In this document: positions 46,601 to 56,077 of the stretch, in pieces
Layout: each line of letters begins with the position of its first letter
Position numbering within the stretch: position 1 is the first letter of the stretch
Origin: Aricia agestis
Taxonomy: Eukaryota; Arthropoda; Insecta; Lepidoptera; Lycaenidae
Assembly: GCF_905147365.1 (NCBI RefSeq)
Contig: NC_056418.1
Location: 6,943,262 to 7,007,261 of the forward strand
Length of the DNA stretch: 64,000 bases
Direction: 5' to 3'
Translations under genes and position numbers: made by a program
The notes under the pieces: generated by a model
Database searches by the model: none
What the model was told of the DNA's origin: nothing
Seen by the model: only the letters and a program-made list of their open reading frames with translations

Positions 46601-49600
46601 AAGTCTAGCTATAACGGTTCTCGAGTTACAGCATGGAGACACACAGACAGACGGACAGACATCGTAGCCTAACGGCCGTTCCCAATATTTGATCTGTCTC
46701 TGGTTTTGTCCTACTAGAGATAGGAATAGCTCAAAATTGACATAAAATATAATATGTCTCTAATGTCTAACGGCCGTTCCCAATATCTGATCTATCTCTG
46801 GTTTTGCCCTACTAGAGATAGGAATAGCTCACATTAGACATTAGAGACATATATTTTATGTCAATTGTGAGCTATTCCTATCTCTAGTAGGGCAAAACCA
46901 GAGATAGATCAAATATTGGGAACGGCCGTTAGTAATTGTTGCCGTTAGTCAGGTTTTTGCCCTTTGGACACGGAACCCTAAAAATGTTTTTATGGATTAG
47001 TTTGTTTGCTAGGTATGAGCAATCTCATAAAGTTATAAAATAAGATTTTAATGCGCTAATGCGCTTAATAAATAATACTTATTTGAAAACCCAAAATCAG
47101 ACTCTGTAATACCTTTACTTAATTTTTGGAATTTTGAAAGAAGTCTAACTAAAAACTTGTTTACAATCATAATATGTAAAGCAATTTTGATTTCAGGGAC
47201 ACGGCTATGATACTCCGCAGTAAGAAAATACTATTTGAGTAAGTATACTTTCAATGGTATGGTTATAAAAGAAGCGATAAAGCATAAAGCATAAAATAAG
47301 TAAGAATCTGTCCAGATTTAATTTACCTTTAGCTCCTACGATTGTGATCTTTATGTGCTTTTATTAAAGGTCCTAAAGGAGATTAATCTCTTAAAGGACG
47401 CGTGGGCGATTTTCCAGGAGGAATGAATTCATAAAATAATTTATATGAGGTGTCGTATAAAATATTGATACGGTAATATGTATAGCCGTACACTTTAAAC
47501 TCCATTATTAATATCATACATAAAATCATCGTAATTCTGTCGATTTTATTAATAAACGTCCGAAGGATTTAATAAACCATCAATTTATTATGATACATTT
47601 TTAATAGCTTTTGCTCGCAACAACGGATTAGAGACATATTTAAAAGGGGATACACCAAGGGCAAAAGAAATTGAAAATAGGTATTTGAAAAGGTATTGCT
47701 GTCTCACCAATCTCAAGTTTCCCACCGCAGAGCGCGATAGAGACAACACGACAAAAGTTCTAATAAAAGAACAGAAAATCTTCGATACGTTGTCCGCTGA
47801 TTCCTTCTCCAAAACTTAACCGATTTAAGTACTTTTTCATTAATAATTATAGCAAGGCTTGAGCTGTGTTCCTATGTTTTATTTTTTTTGTACATTCTAG
47901 TCAGTTTTGTTTTCTGGGTGTTTGACACAGAGGAAAATCTGGCCATTTTTTGGGTTTTTGGACGTTCTTATCTTTTTTAATAATAAAATTATGAAAAAAA
48001 AGAAAACATAGGGACATGCTAATAGTGGCCATAGATATTCAGGAAAAAAAATCATAACTCTACCGGCATTATCCAGGGAGGAAACAGGGGTCAACGTTTG
48101 TATGAAAAAACGGCGGTGTGGACTCCTCTTAAAGTGGAAACTTCATTGCGGCGTTATTTGACTTTGTAGAGATTGGTAAACAATATTAAATTCGCTTCAG
48201 GCTTTGCTTCAGGTATCAGGTCGAATGAAACGTGATCTAATTAAAAAATTCGTAAGACGGAAGCAAAGTAAAACCGGCCAAGTGCGTTTTGGGCCACGAA
48301 CAATATAGGGCTCCGTAGTACCGCTAGTTTTTGATAATTTTTGCATTGTCAATGAATATTGTACATTTATAACGTGTTTTACACTAGAATCTAGACTAAC
48401 AACATAATCTCAGTTACGTTCAAATGAAAAGTTCCTATATACTTCGCCGAATACATTTTTTTAGTTGATCGACTATAACTCAAAAACCTATGAAGTCTTC
48501 TTAGCCGTGTTAGTTTTTCTTTTAAATTCAGCATATTTCCTACTCCTGTGAATTTTGTCATATTTCTAGAAGCAACCGTTTAGCTGGTAGAAGGGGGGGA
48601 CACTGGATTCTAACGATTTTTCCACTTTAAAACGTCATATTATATTTCACAAATGGATCTATGAATACTCGTAATATTTTTAAAAAACCTATCCAAAGAC
48701 ACCACATACGGTCGGGTGGACACGAAAAAAAACCATCCCGCTTGATGTGTAGGTAGGTAGGAGGTACGATAAAAAATATATTATTTTTAAGAATTTATAT
48801 ACCATTTTGTCGGCATCGTTAATATGTGCATTCATGCCGAATTACAGCTTTGTAGGTCCTATAGTCTCTGAGCAAAACTGCGAACAGACAGATGGACAGA
48901 CGGACGGACAGACTGAAACTACAAGGGTTCCTTGTTGACTACGGAACCCTAAAAATGAGGTAATATCTCTACCGAGCGAAACCAATGTGTGCCTGAGCTC
49001 TGATCTGCTAATTGTCGTTTTCACTTTTCTACTTTTTCACTTCTACTGGGAGTGCCCGGTGGAACCCGTAGTTTTTTGTCATATAGAAGTATAGAAAAGT
49101 GAAATATTTGGCACTACCAGTACTGTAAGTTTGTAAGTAAGTAGTAATAGCAGAAATAAGGACTGCATTCGTTCGTTGACTTTACTGTACCTACTATGTA
49201 AGTTACTGTGCTATTAACAAACCAAATAACTGTACTTGAACGTGACGCTTATATTCGCCATAATGATGTCACGGTGAAAGCCAGGAGACATAAACAGCGT
49301 GTCACGTGCCTACATCTAGGTCTCCGACGTAACCTAGTCTTGTTAGTCATTGTAAGTTTTATGTTACTTATGTAATAATTATTGCTATAGATTTGAGGTG
49401 ATTTTTGAGTTGCTACGAAAAAAATGTACGTTTTCAGGATAAAAGTAGCTCAGTATGTGTTCATGCAAATTCAAGAGTTTTAGAATAAAGAAGTTATTAG
49501 TAAGTAGAAGAGTTTTAGAGCAAAGAAGTTATTAACACACTCGCAAACTTTCGCTTAAATTATCTATATATATAAAAATGGATTTTCAATTGTGTTAGTA

Positions 49601-52600
49601 ACGCTAAAACTCGAAAAGGGCTGAACGGATTGGGCTACTTTTGGTCTTAAAATATTCGTAGAAGTCCAGAGAAGGTTTTAAAGTGACACGAAGTTCACCG
49701 GGACAGCTAGTAATATTATAAAACAAAGTCGCTTTTTTTTCCCTCATGTCCCTTTGTTCCCTTAATCTTTAAAACTACGCAACTGATTTTGATAATTCTT
49801 TCAGTGTTAGATAGCCCATTTATCGAGGAAGGTTATAGGCTATATTTTATCATGCTAAGATTAATAGGAGCGAAGAAATAAAGGAAAATATGGAAAAAAA
49901 CGGGGGAAAATTATTTGAAAGGGCTAACTTGAACGCGCTAATCTCAGGAACTACTGGTCCGATTTGAAAATTCTTTCAGTGTTAGATAGCCCATTTATTG
50001 AGGAAGGCTATAGGCTATATGTTATCATGCTAAGACTGATAGGAGAATGTGGAAAAAAGTAGACCACGTTAAGGATCATAGGCTATCGATTTTAATCATT
50101 TTTTTCAGTGGCTGTATAGCCACTGTATAGTTATATATTTTATACCCGTGCGACGCCGGGGCGGGTCGCTAGTAAATTATAAAACTAGTGTGATATAAGA
50201 CTTTATAAAGAAATTAGATCAAAATAACAAATGATTTGATTTATGTTAGTAATAGCAGATACCAGATAGTCTGGTCTCTAATAATAGCTAAAAGTTAAAA
50301 CACATTAATCAAACTATGCATTCGATTCAAACATTTTAAAAGCTGATTCCAAGTGAATAAGTGACATTATTATAGCTTTAGTGCTTCTTTTTACACACTT
50401 ATGGCTGAACAAATAACACTTGGTCACTCACAGGTTAAACAACTCACGTAACTTAAAATTATATCGAACATACAATACGTGTAGTATAATTGACTATATA
50501 CAGGGTGTAACAAAAATAAGTGATAATACTTTAGGGTGTGTACGTGTTCCTTGTAGAGAGCTCACTGTGAAAGTAGCAGCGCTGAAAGACCAACATTTTT
50601 TTCACTTTTGTATGGGGAAACTCGTGACGCTCGGGCCCTTGCCCATACAAAAGTGAAAAATTACTATTTACTATTAAAGCACAAATCAATTACGTGAAAG
50701 TCTTTCCATAAAGTGTACCACAAAATGTACGGGTTGTGGGATATACTAGGGCTCGCTTCGCTCGCCCTGATTAAGTACGTAAAAAACGCATATTAAAACT
50801 TTATTTTTGCGTATTTCTCTGTTTTACTCAATTACTTACTTACTTCAATATAATATTAAAGTGAAACTGTTAAAAATGCTTTATTCGTTTTGTTATGGAA
50901 TAAGGACTTTTGAATTTACAGGCATTTTTACTTTTGCCCTTTTTAACCCAGCAGTTTAAAAGGAGAAAGCATATTTACTACAATCATATATGTATTTAAA
51001 CTTATGTCTACCGTGGCAATCTATATATATAAAACTCAAAGGTGACTGACTGATTGACATAGTGATCTATCAACGCACAGCCCAAACCACTGGTCGGATC
51101 GGGCTGAAATTTGGCATACAGGTAGATGTTATAACGTAGGCATCCGCTAAGAAAGGATTTTGATAAATTCCAACCCCAAGGGGTTCAAATAGGGGATAAA
51201 AGTTGGTATATAATAATATTTCTTAACGCGAGCGAAGCCGCGGGCAAAAGCTCGTAATAATTATAAAATAAATTAGTACAAAATTTCAATCCTTAAAGAT
51301 ATTATGGATGCCATCCCTAAGTAAATCCGACTTTCGTAGCACCCTGTACTTACAAACCAGAGGTTCATCGCTAATGAAATAATGCGATTATAGAAAAAAA
51401 TAATGATACAAATGTAACATAATAATATGCGGGGCACGATTCACACGAACAGAATCGACGCCCGGTGTAATTCGAGTGGGAGTGTGTAATCAGTACGAAA
51501 TCGACACCGATCGATAGAAAAAAATAATGGAACATAATTATATCTATCGATATATCGATGTTTGCGGTTTTCAATGGGTAATGGTTAGGGTAAAAAAGCG
51601 TATTTTGTGACCATCAAGCTCCTTGAATATGAAATGTGACTTCGGATTTCGAAAAATCATCAAAAAAAAAAGATCAAAACATTATTTCCTTCCTAAATTT
51701 TTTAAAATCTCAATTAAAAATATATTTTCACAGAACCAAGACTGGAATATTTTGTAGATTTTGTGAGATTTATTAACAAAGATTAATCTTTATCTAAAAA
51801 TCCACCGTAAAATTACTACAGGATACGATCGTAAGATGGTACGCCTCTACATAAAATATTTTACCAACAAATCCTAGTCACACACAACAGCTATTTCAAT
51901 AAAAGAGCCATAAAAATATTTTTATGGGTTTAATAAATCATACACAGGTAGAGGAATTTGTAATGCTCATCTTTTATTATGATAAAAGCGAGGATCTTAC
52001 GTAAGTTGTAAGTTTTTACTTAGAGTAATTGTTGCTATTACTTACGAGTATATAATAACGTCCAAGCAGCCAAATTATCAAAATTAGTTAAGATTTTTTA
52101 AGAGACTGACCGCCGTACTCAGAGACGTTTAATTATGTTTAAGCTTCAATTAAATGAGAAATTTGACAGATATTGTATCATGCAATTTGTATGGAATTAT
52201 GTCAAAAATCTTCATTTACTGTTAAGCGTTTAATATTCGTCTCTGAGTGCGGCAGTACGACAGGAGGTGGGCAATTAATTGAGCCATACGGGACATACTC
52301 TGAGATTTTTATAGGAAATACTACCAAGGTAGTATTTCCTAAATACTATAATGTATACCGAATAACTTTGCCGAATAAGGGTCCATACAGGCAGGTATTT
52401 GGCAGTCACTATGTATTATACCTTTGACGACCTCTGTGGCTCAATTGGTTGAGTGTGTGGCAGCTCAAGCCGGGGGTCGCGGGTTTGAATCCCGCTGACG
52501 GAACAAAAAAAGTTTTCAATGTTCCCGGGTCTGGATGTGTATTAAATATGTGTATGATATAATAAAAAAATTAAATATATGTATAGTATAAAAGTATTTA

Positions 52601-55600
52601 ATATATTTCCGTTGTCTGGTACCTGTAACACTAGTCCTTCAAGTAGTTAGCACGGGGCCAGACTGACGTGGTGTGAAGCGTCCATAGATTTATTATTACA
52701 TATTACACATTACATAAGTATTAAAAGATAAATATACTCGTCTCTTCCTCTTGGGTCTAGACTTTAGGGCGATAACCTTTGTCGTATTCCTATAACTTTT
52801 ATAGAGGGCCAAGTGTCTCGAGCTACCGAGGGACATTTCCTAGTAGCAATTACCAGTAGCGAGTAGCTATTGTAGTGTGCAACTTCTCGTAAAAACTTTT
52901 TTACGTCAGCCATAACTGGCATTGTTCCGCACATTGTATGCCATCAACTAAATATGCATAGCGGGAGCGGGATGGACCGTGCACCCAATCGCCCTGACGT
53001 TAAATGTCAATTTGCATTAACATTAGAAAATGCAGAATTTGCGACAGAAAATTATAGATAATTGCAGAAAGTGTGGCGTAATTGTACGGAGACTAGATCG
53101 GGGCATGTCATTAGATGATATTGCCACTGTCGGCCGGCAAATTAGTCCTTAGACTAGTCCTGTAATAACTACCTATTATGCAGATGCGGCTTATACTGAG
53201 TCTTTCGAATGCCTAATAAAATAGAGTTTAGCAGACAAGTGAGAATAAGAGTTAATTGTAATTATGACATTTTAGACAAAATATCATTATCCAGAGCAAT
53301 ACATATATATGATAAATATGTATATAAATAAAGAAATACTTATCCATATTGTATACCCCATGCTTCATAGGAATTCCATTGAAAATATCTCTCGGATTTA
53401 AAAATAATGCAATAAATCTAAGGTAATTTTTATCTGCAAAGATATTAACTATCTTTCAATACATAAAAGAATGTTAACACCGTGATTGCGGCTTCCATTG
53501 GATCATTCTAAGCAATCATTTCGATACAGCATTAATCTCCTATCTGCCAGATCGCGTCACATGCCAGCGAGTGCGACGGGCGAGGCGAGCGTGCCAAACA
53601 TTTTGCACTTACACCGTTCTAGACATTATAAAATAGTTTTAGCCACTTTTAGCTGTTTGAATGTATGATGAATATTTAGAAGTAAATTACTAAAAGTTTT
53701 AGTCGGTAGTAGTTTCGTATGTATACCTACTCATTTTTGTTCGATATTCACCGACTCTCATCCAAATCGCCAAAAGCGAAAGTAAAAAGTAAATAATATC
53801 TAATGCGTAGTAACGCGTAACCGCCTGCGCCACCACAATGAAAAAAGGAAAGTGTTTATCTGCGCTATTGACCATAAGCAACTCAACACCGCACATGCTG
53901 GGATTTTTTTTAATGAAATAAGGGGGCAAACGAGCAAACGGGTCACCTGATGGAAAGCAACTTCCGTCGCCCATGGACACACGCAACATCAGAAGAGCTG
54001 CAGGTGCGTTGCCGGCCTTTTAAGAGGAAATAGGATTACAGGGTAGGGGAGGTAAAGAAGGGAATAGGGAAAGGTAGGGAAGTGAAGGGTAGGGAATTGG
54101 GCCTCCGGTAAACTCACTCACTCGGCGAAACACAGTGCAAGCGCTGTTTCACGCCGGTTTACTGTGAGCCCGTGGTACGTGCCGAAGCATGGCTCTACCA
54201 CGTAAAATATCTTCACTTATCGAATACGATGGATACATTTCACTTTTATATGGAAGTTGCATTTAAAAGTATATAAAATAATAATCTCAGACCACATAAT
54301 ATTTAGTACACACTTATATAGTATCTTTCGTTATTTCTTTAAGATTTTTTTTATCACATCAAGGTAAGACAATATAGTTTTTTTAACTGACTACATAATA
54401 TATTTTATGTAGTTACTTAAACAAAGTTAAAACACAATAGAAGGTAGACCTATGTGTACAAATAGACGGAAATGTAGACTTCTTTTGAAGCTTACAGTTT
54501 TTTTTATATTGAACAGTAAACTTATATTAATAATATTTTCGCTAATAAATCTACCCTAGACTCAATTATTTCAATATTAACAAAGTATACATGTTTTATT
54601 GATTACCCCCATAAACCTTACACAGTTGTGAGAAAAGCGGAGAGCTACTTGAAACATAAATGTAACATGTAGAGACTACCTACAAGTTATTACAGTTTAA
54701 CACGTAAAGCAATATAAAACATGTAGTAATATCGATGAAAAAGTCATCGGAGTAGCTCTTATTTGCATAAAGCAGTTTATATCAGATGAATTAAGTGAGA
54801 AGCTTGTATGAGCTCTGTTTATAAAGTTTAAGTGCACTAAATGGGATTATAAGTAAGTTGTATTGTGGTTTATTGTTTTAATTTGTATCTAATGTTTATC
54901 GCATTTTTTTTTTTGGAAATTATGAAAAAGATATGTTAAGGGCATTTTTGTCAATGGAAGGCGTATAGATAAAGTACATTCGGCCACAGGGACTTAAAAT
55001 TTAAATTATAGATGTATGATAATTAAACGATGGGCAGCGGCCAGTGCAGTGGTGCAATTTTTCGTTGCATAAATGCAACGAAAAATTGCACCACTGCACT
55101 TCAAATTTTTTACGTGTAACATTTTTACAGTTTTTAGTTCAATAATGTTTATTATTTGTATCTGTTACAGAGGCGGCGTTAGTTTACTGATCAAACACTG
55201 AATGATGTAAACTGTACTTACTTATCAAAAATTATAATCTATTGTAAAAATATTATTGTCTTAAGACTTTCAATACCGACATACTACATGGGTTACTCTA
55301 TGCTGTCTAGTGCCTATATCTATAACGTTATTAAAATTTATAATATAACATTAATTTCTGGAAAGGCTTTTCAAGTATATTTTTTGTAACTATGATAAAA
55401 TGGATTCTTACCTAATAATTTATACTTAATTCATAATAATTCGTGGAAAAAAGAAAAAAAAAACTAACAATATTCGGTACTTCCGGGTACGCTGGTAGAC
55501 TGGTGCAGGCGACGGGGGACGGTCTGTCCCTCTCCGCGCGCGCGCCCTCCGAGTATCCCACTATAGTCCTCATGGTGGAGTACCTCAGGGGCTCAGCACG

Positions 55601-55708
55601 ATGGCTCCAGCTGCTCCACTCGTTGACCGACGCCAACCAACTCACACAGAACACCGCGACGCCCGCCAACAAATATTTCGAAATTCGAACGAACCGCGCC
55701 GAACACAT
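31526..55708 (-). CDS. Glycosyltransferase family 92 protein, four exons
   Basis: This is a predicted Golgi type II membrane enzyme of family GT92 (DUF23). Characterised members, such as nematode GALT-1, transfer galactose to glycans. The coding sequence is the complement of join(31526-31666, 32158-33242, 42466-42598, 55469-55708), 1599 nt for 532 aa. Introns of 12870, 9223 and 491 bp are all GT-AG with phases 0, 1 and 0. Residues 11-28 form a hydrophobic anchor (YLLAGVAVFCVSWLASV) after a short basic N terminus. A stem region follows, and then the GT92 domain, about residues 217-486: FTICVKDMYFRND at 218, WIETNKLLGVDKIDIYID at 238 and the metal-binding DVD in PLDVDEILLP at 318-320. GFTIWSAPFSEVQLNHYK closes exon 3 (469-486). 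NRT and NAS sites could be glycosylated. Start M at 55708 is preferred because it places the anchor at the N terminus. Donor substrate and acceptor cannot be told. Confidence 0.88.
32158..33242 (-). CDS. GT92 coding exon 3 (catalytic domain)
   Basis: The acceptor TTTTTGCAG precedes GTCGCAATGC. The exon completes a Gly codon and encodes residues 126-486, including the DVD motif, ending LNHYK before GTACGT. A charged insertion at about 384-400 (IENENL/EKELELE type) separates the catalytic core from the SHIMSSAVVSPVGHYSK segment. The frame runs open into the upstream intron, so the acceptor, not the first ATG, sets the exon start. Confidence 0.92.
34086..34490. mobile_element. MITE with GGTGCTCCCACACT ends
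   Basis: The inverted ends GGTGCTCCCACACTGCCGTT and its inverse at 34470-34490 are flanked by ATAAT/ATTAT. The left arm is followed at once by its own inverse (34107-34127), making a tight 20-bp hairpin. The interior repeats AACATTT(T)CTAAC and ATGTTAGAAAATG units several times. It is located in GT92 intron 2. Confidence 0.75.
35251..35488. mobile_element. Candidate MITE, TGTCCACACT ends
   Basis: TGTCCACACTGTGCC at the left pairs with TGCATAGTGTGGACA at the right. Inside, GGCATGCG repeats flank CACAATAGACATAATTTTGT. It is located in GT92 intron 2. The arms are short and imperfect. Confidence 0.5.
36590..36880 (+). mobile_element. tRNA-derived SINE, copy 1
   Basis: The tRNA-like head has an A box TGGCTCAGTGG (36601-36611) and a B box GGTTCGAATCC (36645-36655). 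A body with TTTCCGTTGTCTGGTACCTG follows, and the tail is rich in ATT repeats. The second copy is at 52426-52700. It is in GT92 intron 2, antisense to the gene. An AT-rich 16-bp-armed hairpin lies directly upstream (36549-36585). Confidence 0.85.
40343..42445 (-). mobile_element. 5'-truncated, frameshifted non-LTR retrotransposon (Jockey/CR1-like)
   Basis: Only the reverse transcriptase and C-terminal part remain. The first frame (42427 to ~41820) holds KGAGPDDIPPLLI, NYRPIS and FTDFSKAFNRIDH. After a frameshift, the second frame (41852-41460) holds SGVPQGSLLGPLLFAI and the catalytic YADD box, and ends at a stop. A third frame (41370-40786) has the AYVRSILEYCSELW region typical of this clade. 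No endonuclease or ORF1 remains. The 3' end is a run of TAAAA units (40343-40362). It is in the same orientation as GT92 and lies in its intron 2, starting about 20-40 bp from the exon 2 donor. It cannot encode an active enzyme. Confidence 0.9.
42466..42598 (-). CDS. GT92 coding exon 2
   Basis: A TTTTTTTCAG acceptor is followed by 133 nt reading NRTWQRNSADSRWQKVKG and then YAAYYDTRTSQPYVRILAMY, and a GTTAGT donor in phase 1. The AYYD...VRILA pattern is the usual lead-in to GT92 domains. Transposons lie close to both splice sites. Confidence 0.88.
42658..43189 (-). mobile_element. Helitron-like element (TCTATATATTAATACGTGAG family), copy 2
   Basis: This is a reverse-orientation, near full-length copy of 21747-22223. 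CTAG is at 42658-42661, and the other end reaches CTCACGTATTAATATATA. It ends 59 bp from the GT92 exon 2 acceptor. Confidence 0.65.
43212..43345. repeat. Imperfect inverted repeat, CGTCTTAAGACAGAC
   Basis: ACACGATCGTCTTAAGACAG at the left pairs imperfectly with GTCTATCTTAAGACTGTCGT at the right around about 80 bp. It is a possible old MITE. It lies in GT92 intron 1. Confidence 0.45.
44193..44414 (+). mobile_element. Helitron-like element (TCTATATATTAATACGTGAG family), 3' fragment
   Basis: It matches the 3' half of 21747-22223 (TATATTGAATCTTAAATACT to GGGCGATCTCTAG) at lower identity. It is 5'-truncated. Confidence 0.6.
45789..46131. mobile_element. TIR element with GTTGCCAGG ends and AGTA flanks
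   Basis: GAGTTGCCAGG and CCTGGCAACCC form the ends, with AGTA on both sides (45785-45788, 46132-46135). Internal AAAGCCGGAC motifs recur in both orientations. No transposase is present. It is located in GT92 intron 1. Confidence 0.65.
46284..46984 (+). repeat. CGGCCAAGTGCG-family repeat (start CGGCCGAGTGCG) with nested MITE
   Basis: It begins CGGCCGAGTGCGAGTCGGAC and ends TTTGGACACGGAACCCTAAA. It is interrupted at 46672-46929 by a separate TIR element within the stretch that reads CTTAGTAAT in the copy at 23330. Confidence 0.75.
46672..46929. mobile_element. Nested mariner-like MITE with a duplicated left arm
   Basis: The ends ACGGCCGTTCCCAATATTTG and its inverse are flanked by TA. The host repeat copy at 23330 reads CTTAGTAAT where this copy is split, consistent with insertion at TA as for Tc1/mariner. 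Inside, a second left arm begins at 46770 and pairs better with the right arm than the outer one does. Confidence 0.7.
48274..48953 (+). repeat. CGGCCAAGTGCG-family repeat, second subfamily
   Basis: It starts CGGCCAAGTGCGTTTTGGGC and ends GACTACGGAACCCTAAAAA after a GGACAGACGGACGGACAGAC stretch. It is closest to the diverged copy at 28227-29580. It is located in GT92 intron 1. Confidence 0.7.
49563..49710 (+). mobile_element. Short Helitron-like element, TC...CTAG, 148 bp
   Basis: It starts TCTATATATATAAAAATGG and ends GGGACAGCTAG before T, and is nearly identical to the reverse copy at 24569-24720. A related, longer block (49725-50175) with a direct repeat of TTCTTTCAGTGTTAGATAGC follows. 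Confidence 0.7.
50507..50773 (+). repeat. Dispersed repeat ending GGGCTCGCTTCGCTCGCCCT
   Basis: The last ~45 bp (GGTTGTGGGATATA, then GGGCTCGCTTCGCTCGCCCT) recur inverted at 28153-28195. The start ACAGGGTGTAACAAAAATA is a common insect repeat terminus. TTTTTCACTTTTGTATGGG and its inverse make an internal hairpin at about 50595-50662. Confidence 0.5.
51020..51252 (+). repeat. Dispersed repeat ending GCGAGCGAAGCCGCGGGC, copy 2
   Basis: This is a full-length relative of 13729-13961, starting TCTATATATATAAAACTCAA. It is in GT92 intron 1, antisense. Confidence 0.75.
52108..52255. mobile_element. Candidate MITE, GCCGTACTCAGAGACG ends
   Basis: CGCCGTACTCAGAGACG at the left pairs with CGTCTCTGAGTGCGGCA at the right. 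The element is short and has no coding frame. A separate hairpin with perfect 14-bp arms (TAGGAAATACTACC) follows at 52312-52341. Confidence 0.55.
52426..52700 (+). mobile_element. tRNA-derived SINE, copy 2
   Basis: It is the same family as 36590-36880. The B box is GGTTTGAATCC (52482-52492), and the body and ATT-rich tail are almost unchanged. Differences in the A-box region (GGCTCAATTGG) suggest an older or separately derived copy. It is in GT92 intron 1. Confidence 0.85.
53911..54203 (-). mobile_element. SINE-like lepidopteran repeat, copy 2
   Basis: It is the same family and orientation as 30143-30468, missing about 30 bp near its 5' end (the CCGGTCGAGCCGGCC part). A T run at 53912-53920 is the complement of its A tail. 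Confidence 0.75.
55043..55100. repeat. Perfect 28-bp-armed hairpin with 2-base loop
   Basis: The arm AGTGCAGTGGTGCAATTTTT, continuing CGTTGCAT, is followed by AA and its exact inverse. It lies in GT92 intron 1, 370 bp downstream of the exon 1 donor, so it would be transcribed in the pre-mRNA. Confidence 0.85.
55469..55708 (-). CDS. GT92 coding exon 1 (signal anchor)
   Basis: It encodes 80 residues starting MCSARFVRISKYLLAG and ending PAYPEVPNI, then a GTTAGT donor in phase 0. An in-frame ATG 51 codons upstream would put the hydrophobic anchor far from the N terminus, so it is less likely. G is at -3 of the chosen start. Confidence 0.8.
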
Positions 55709-55743
55709 TTCGATAGTGATGCGGTAATTTATCGATTGTGGAA

Positions 55744-55751
55744 TATCGATA
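55744..55751. promoter_or_regulatory. DRE-like TATCGATA at the GT92 5' end
   Basis: TATCGATA lies 36 bp upstream of the GT92 start codon in a GC-richer, CpG-rich stretch (55480-55860). A second TATCGATA is at 56445-56452. They fit DREF-type housekeeping promoters, but whether this one is promoter or 5' UTR cannot be decided. Confidence 0.4.
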
Positions 55752-55989
55752 TCGGTGTCCCGATTAGGCCGTGCAGGAAGTGGAGCATTGCAGCGCGCGC
55801 ATGCGCTCCGTGCGCGGTACCATGGCGGACTGCGCTCTAACAGCTGATAGCGTATCAACAATGCCTTCCACGCTAATCTTTCTAAGCTCCGTACGAGCCT
55901 CTATAGTCCTTCCCGTTAGCTTTAGTACTTGTAATTATTTCCTTTCCTTCTGGTTTACTACAGGGGTTTCTGTTACGTTAGGCAGTATT

Positions 55990-56020
55990 ATGATTTTTGG
56001 TTCACAGAACCAAAAATCAT
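55990..56020. repeat. Perfect 13-bp-armed hairpin
   Basis: ATGATTTTTGGTT and its inverse enclose CACAG. It directly abuts the next hairpin at 56021. Confidence 0.75.
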
Positions 56021-56077
56021 TGAAGCTACATATGTGTTTCTGTGAATACAGTTCACAGAAACACATATGTAGCTTCA
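56021..56077. repeat. Perfect 26-bp-armed hairpin
   Basis: TGAAGCTACATATGTGTTTC, continuing TGTGAA, and its exact inverse enclose TACAG. Its loop and the TTCACAG sequence echo the neighbouring hairpin at 55990. Both lie about 300 bp upstream of the GT92 start. Confidence 0.85.

Noticed and set aside
55043..55100. microRNA precursor
   Set aside because: A two-base loop and perfect 28-bp arms do not fit Dicer or Drosha substrates.
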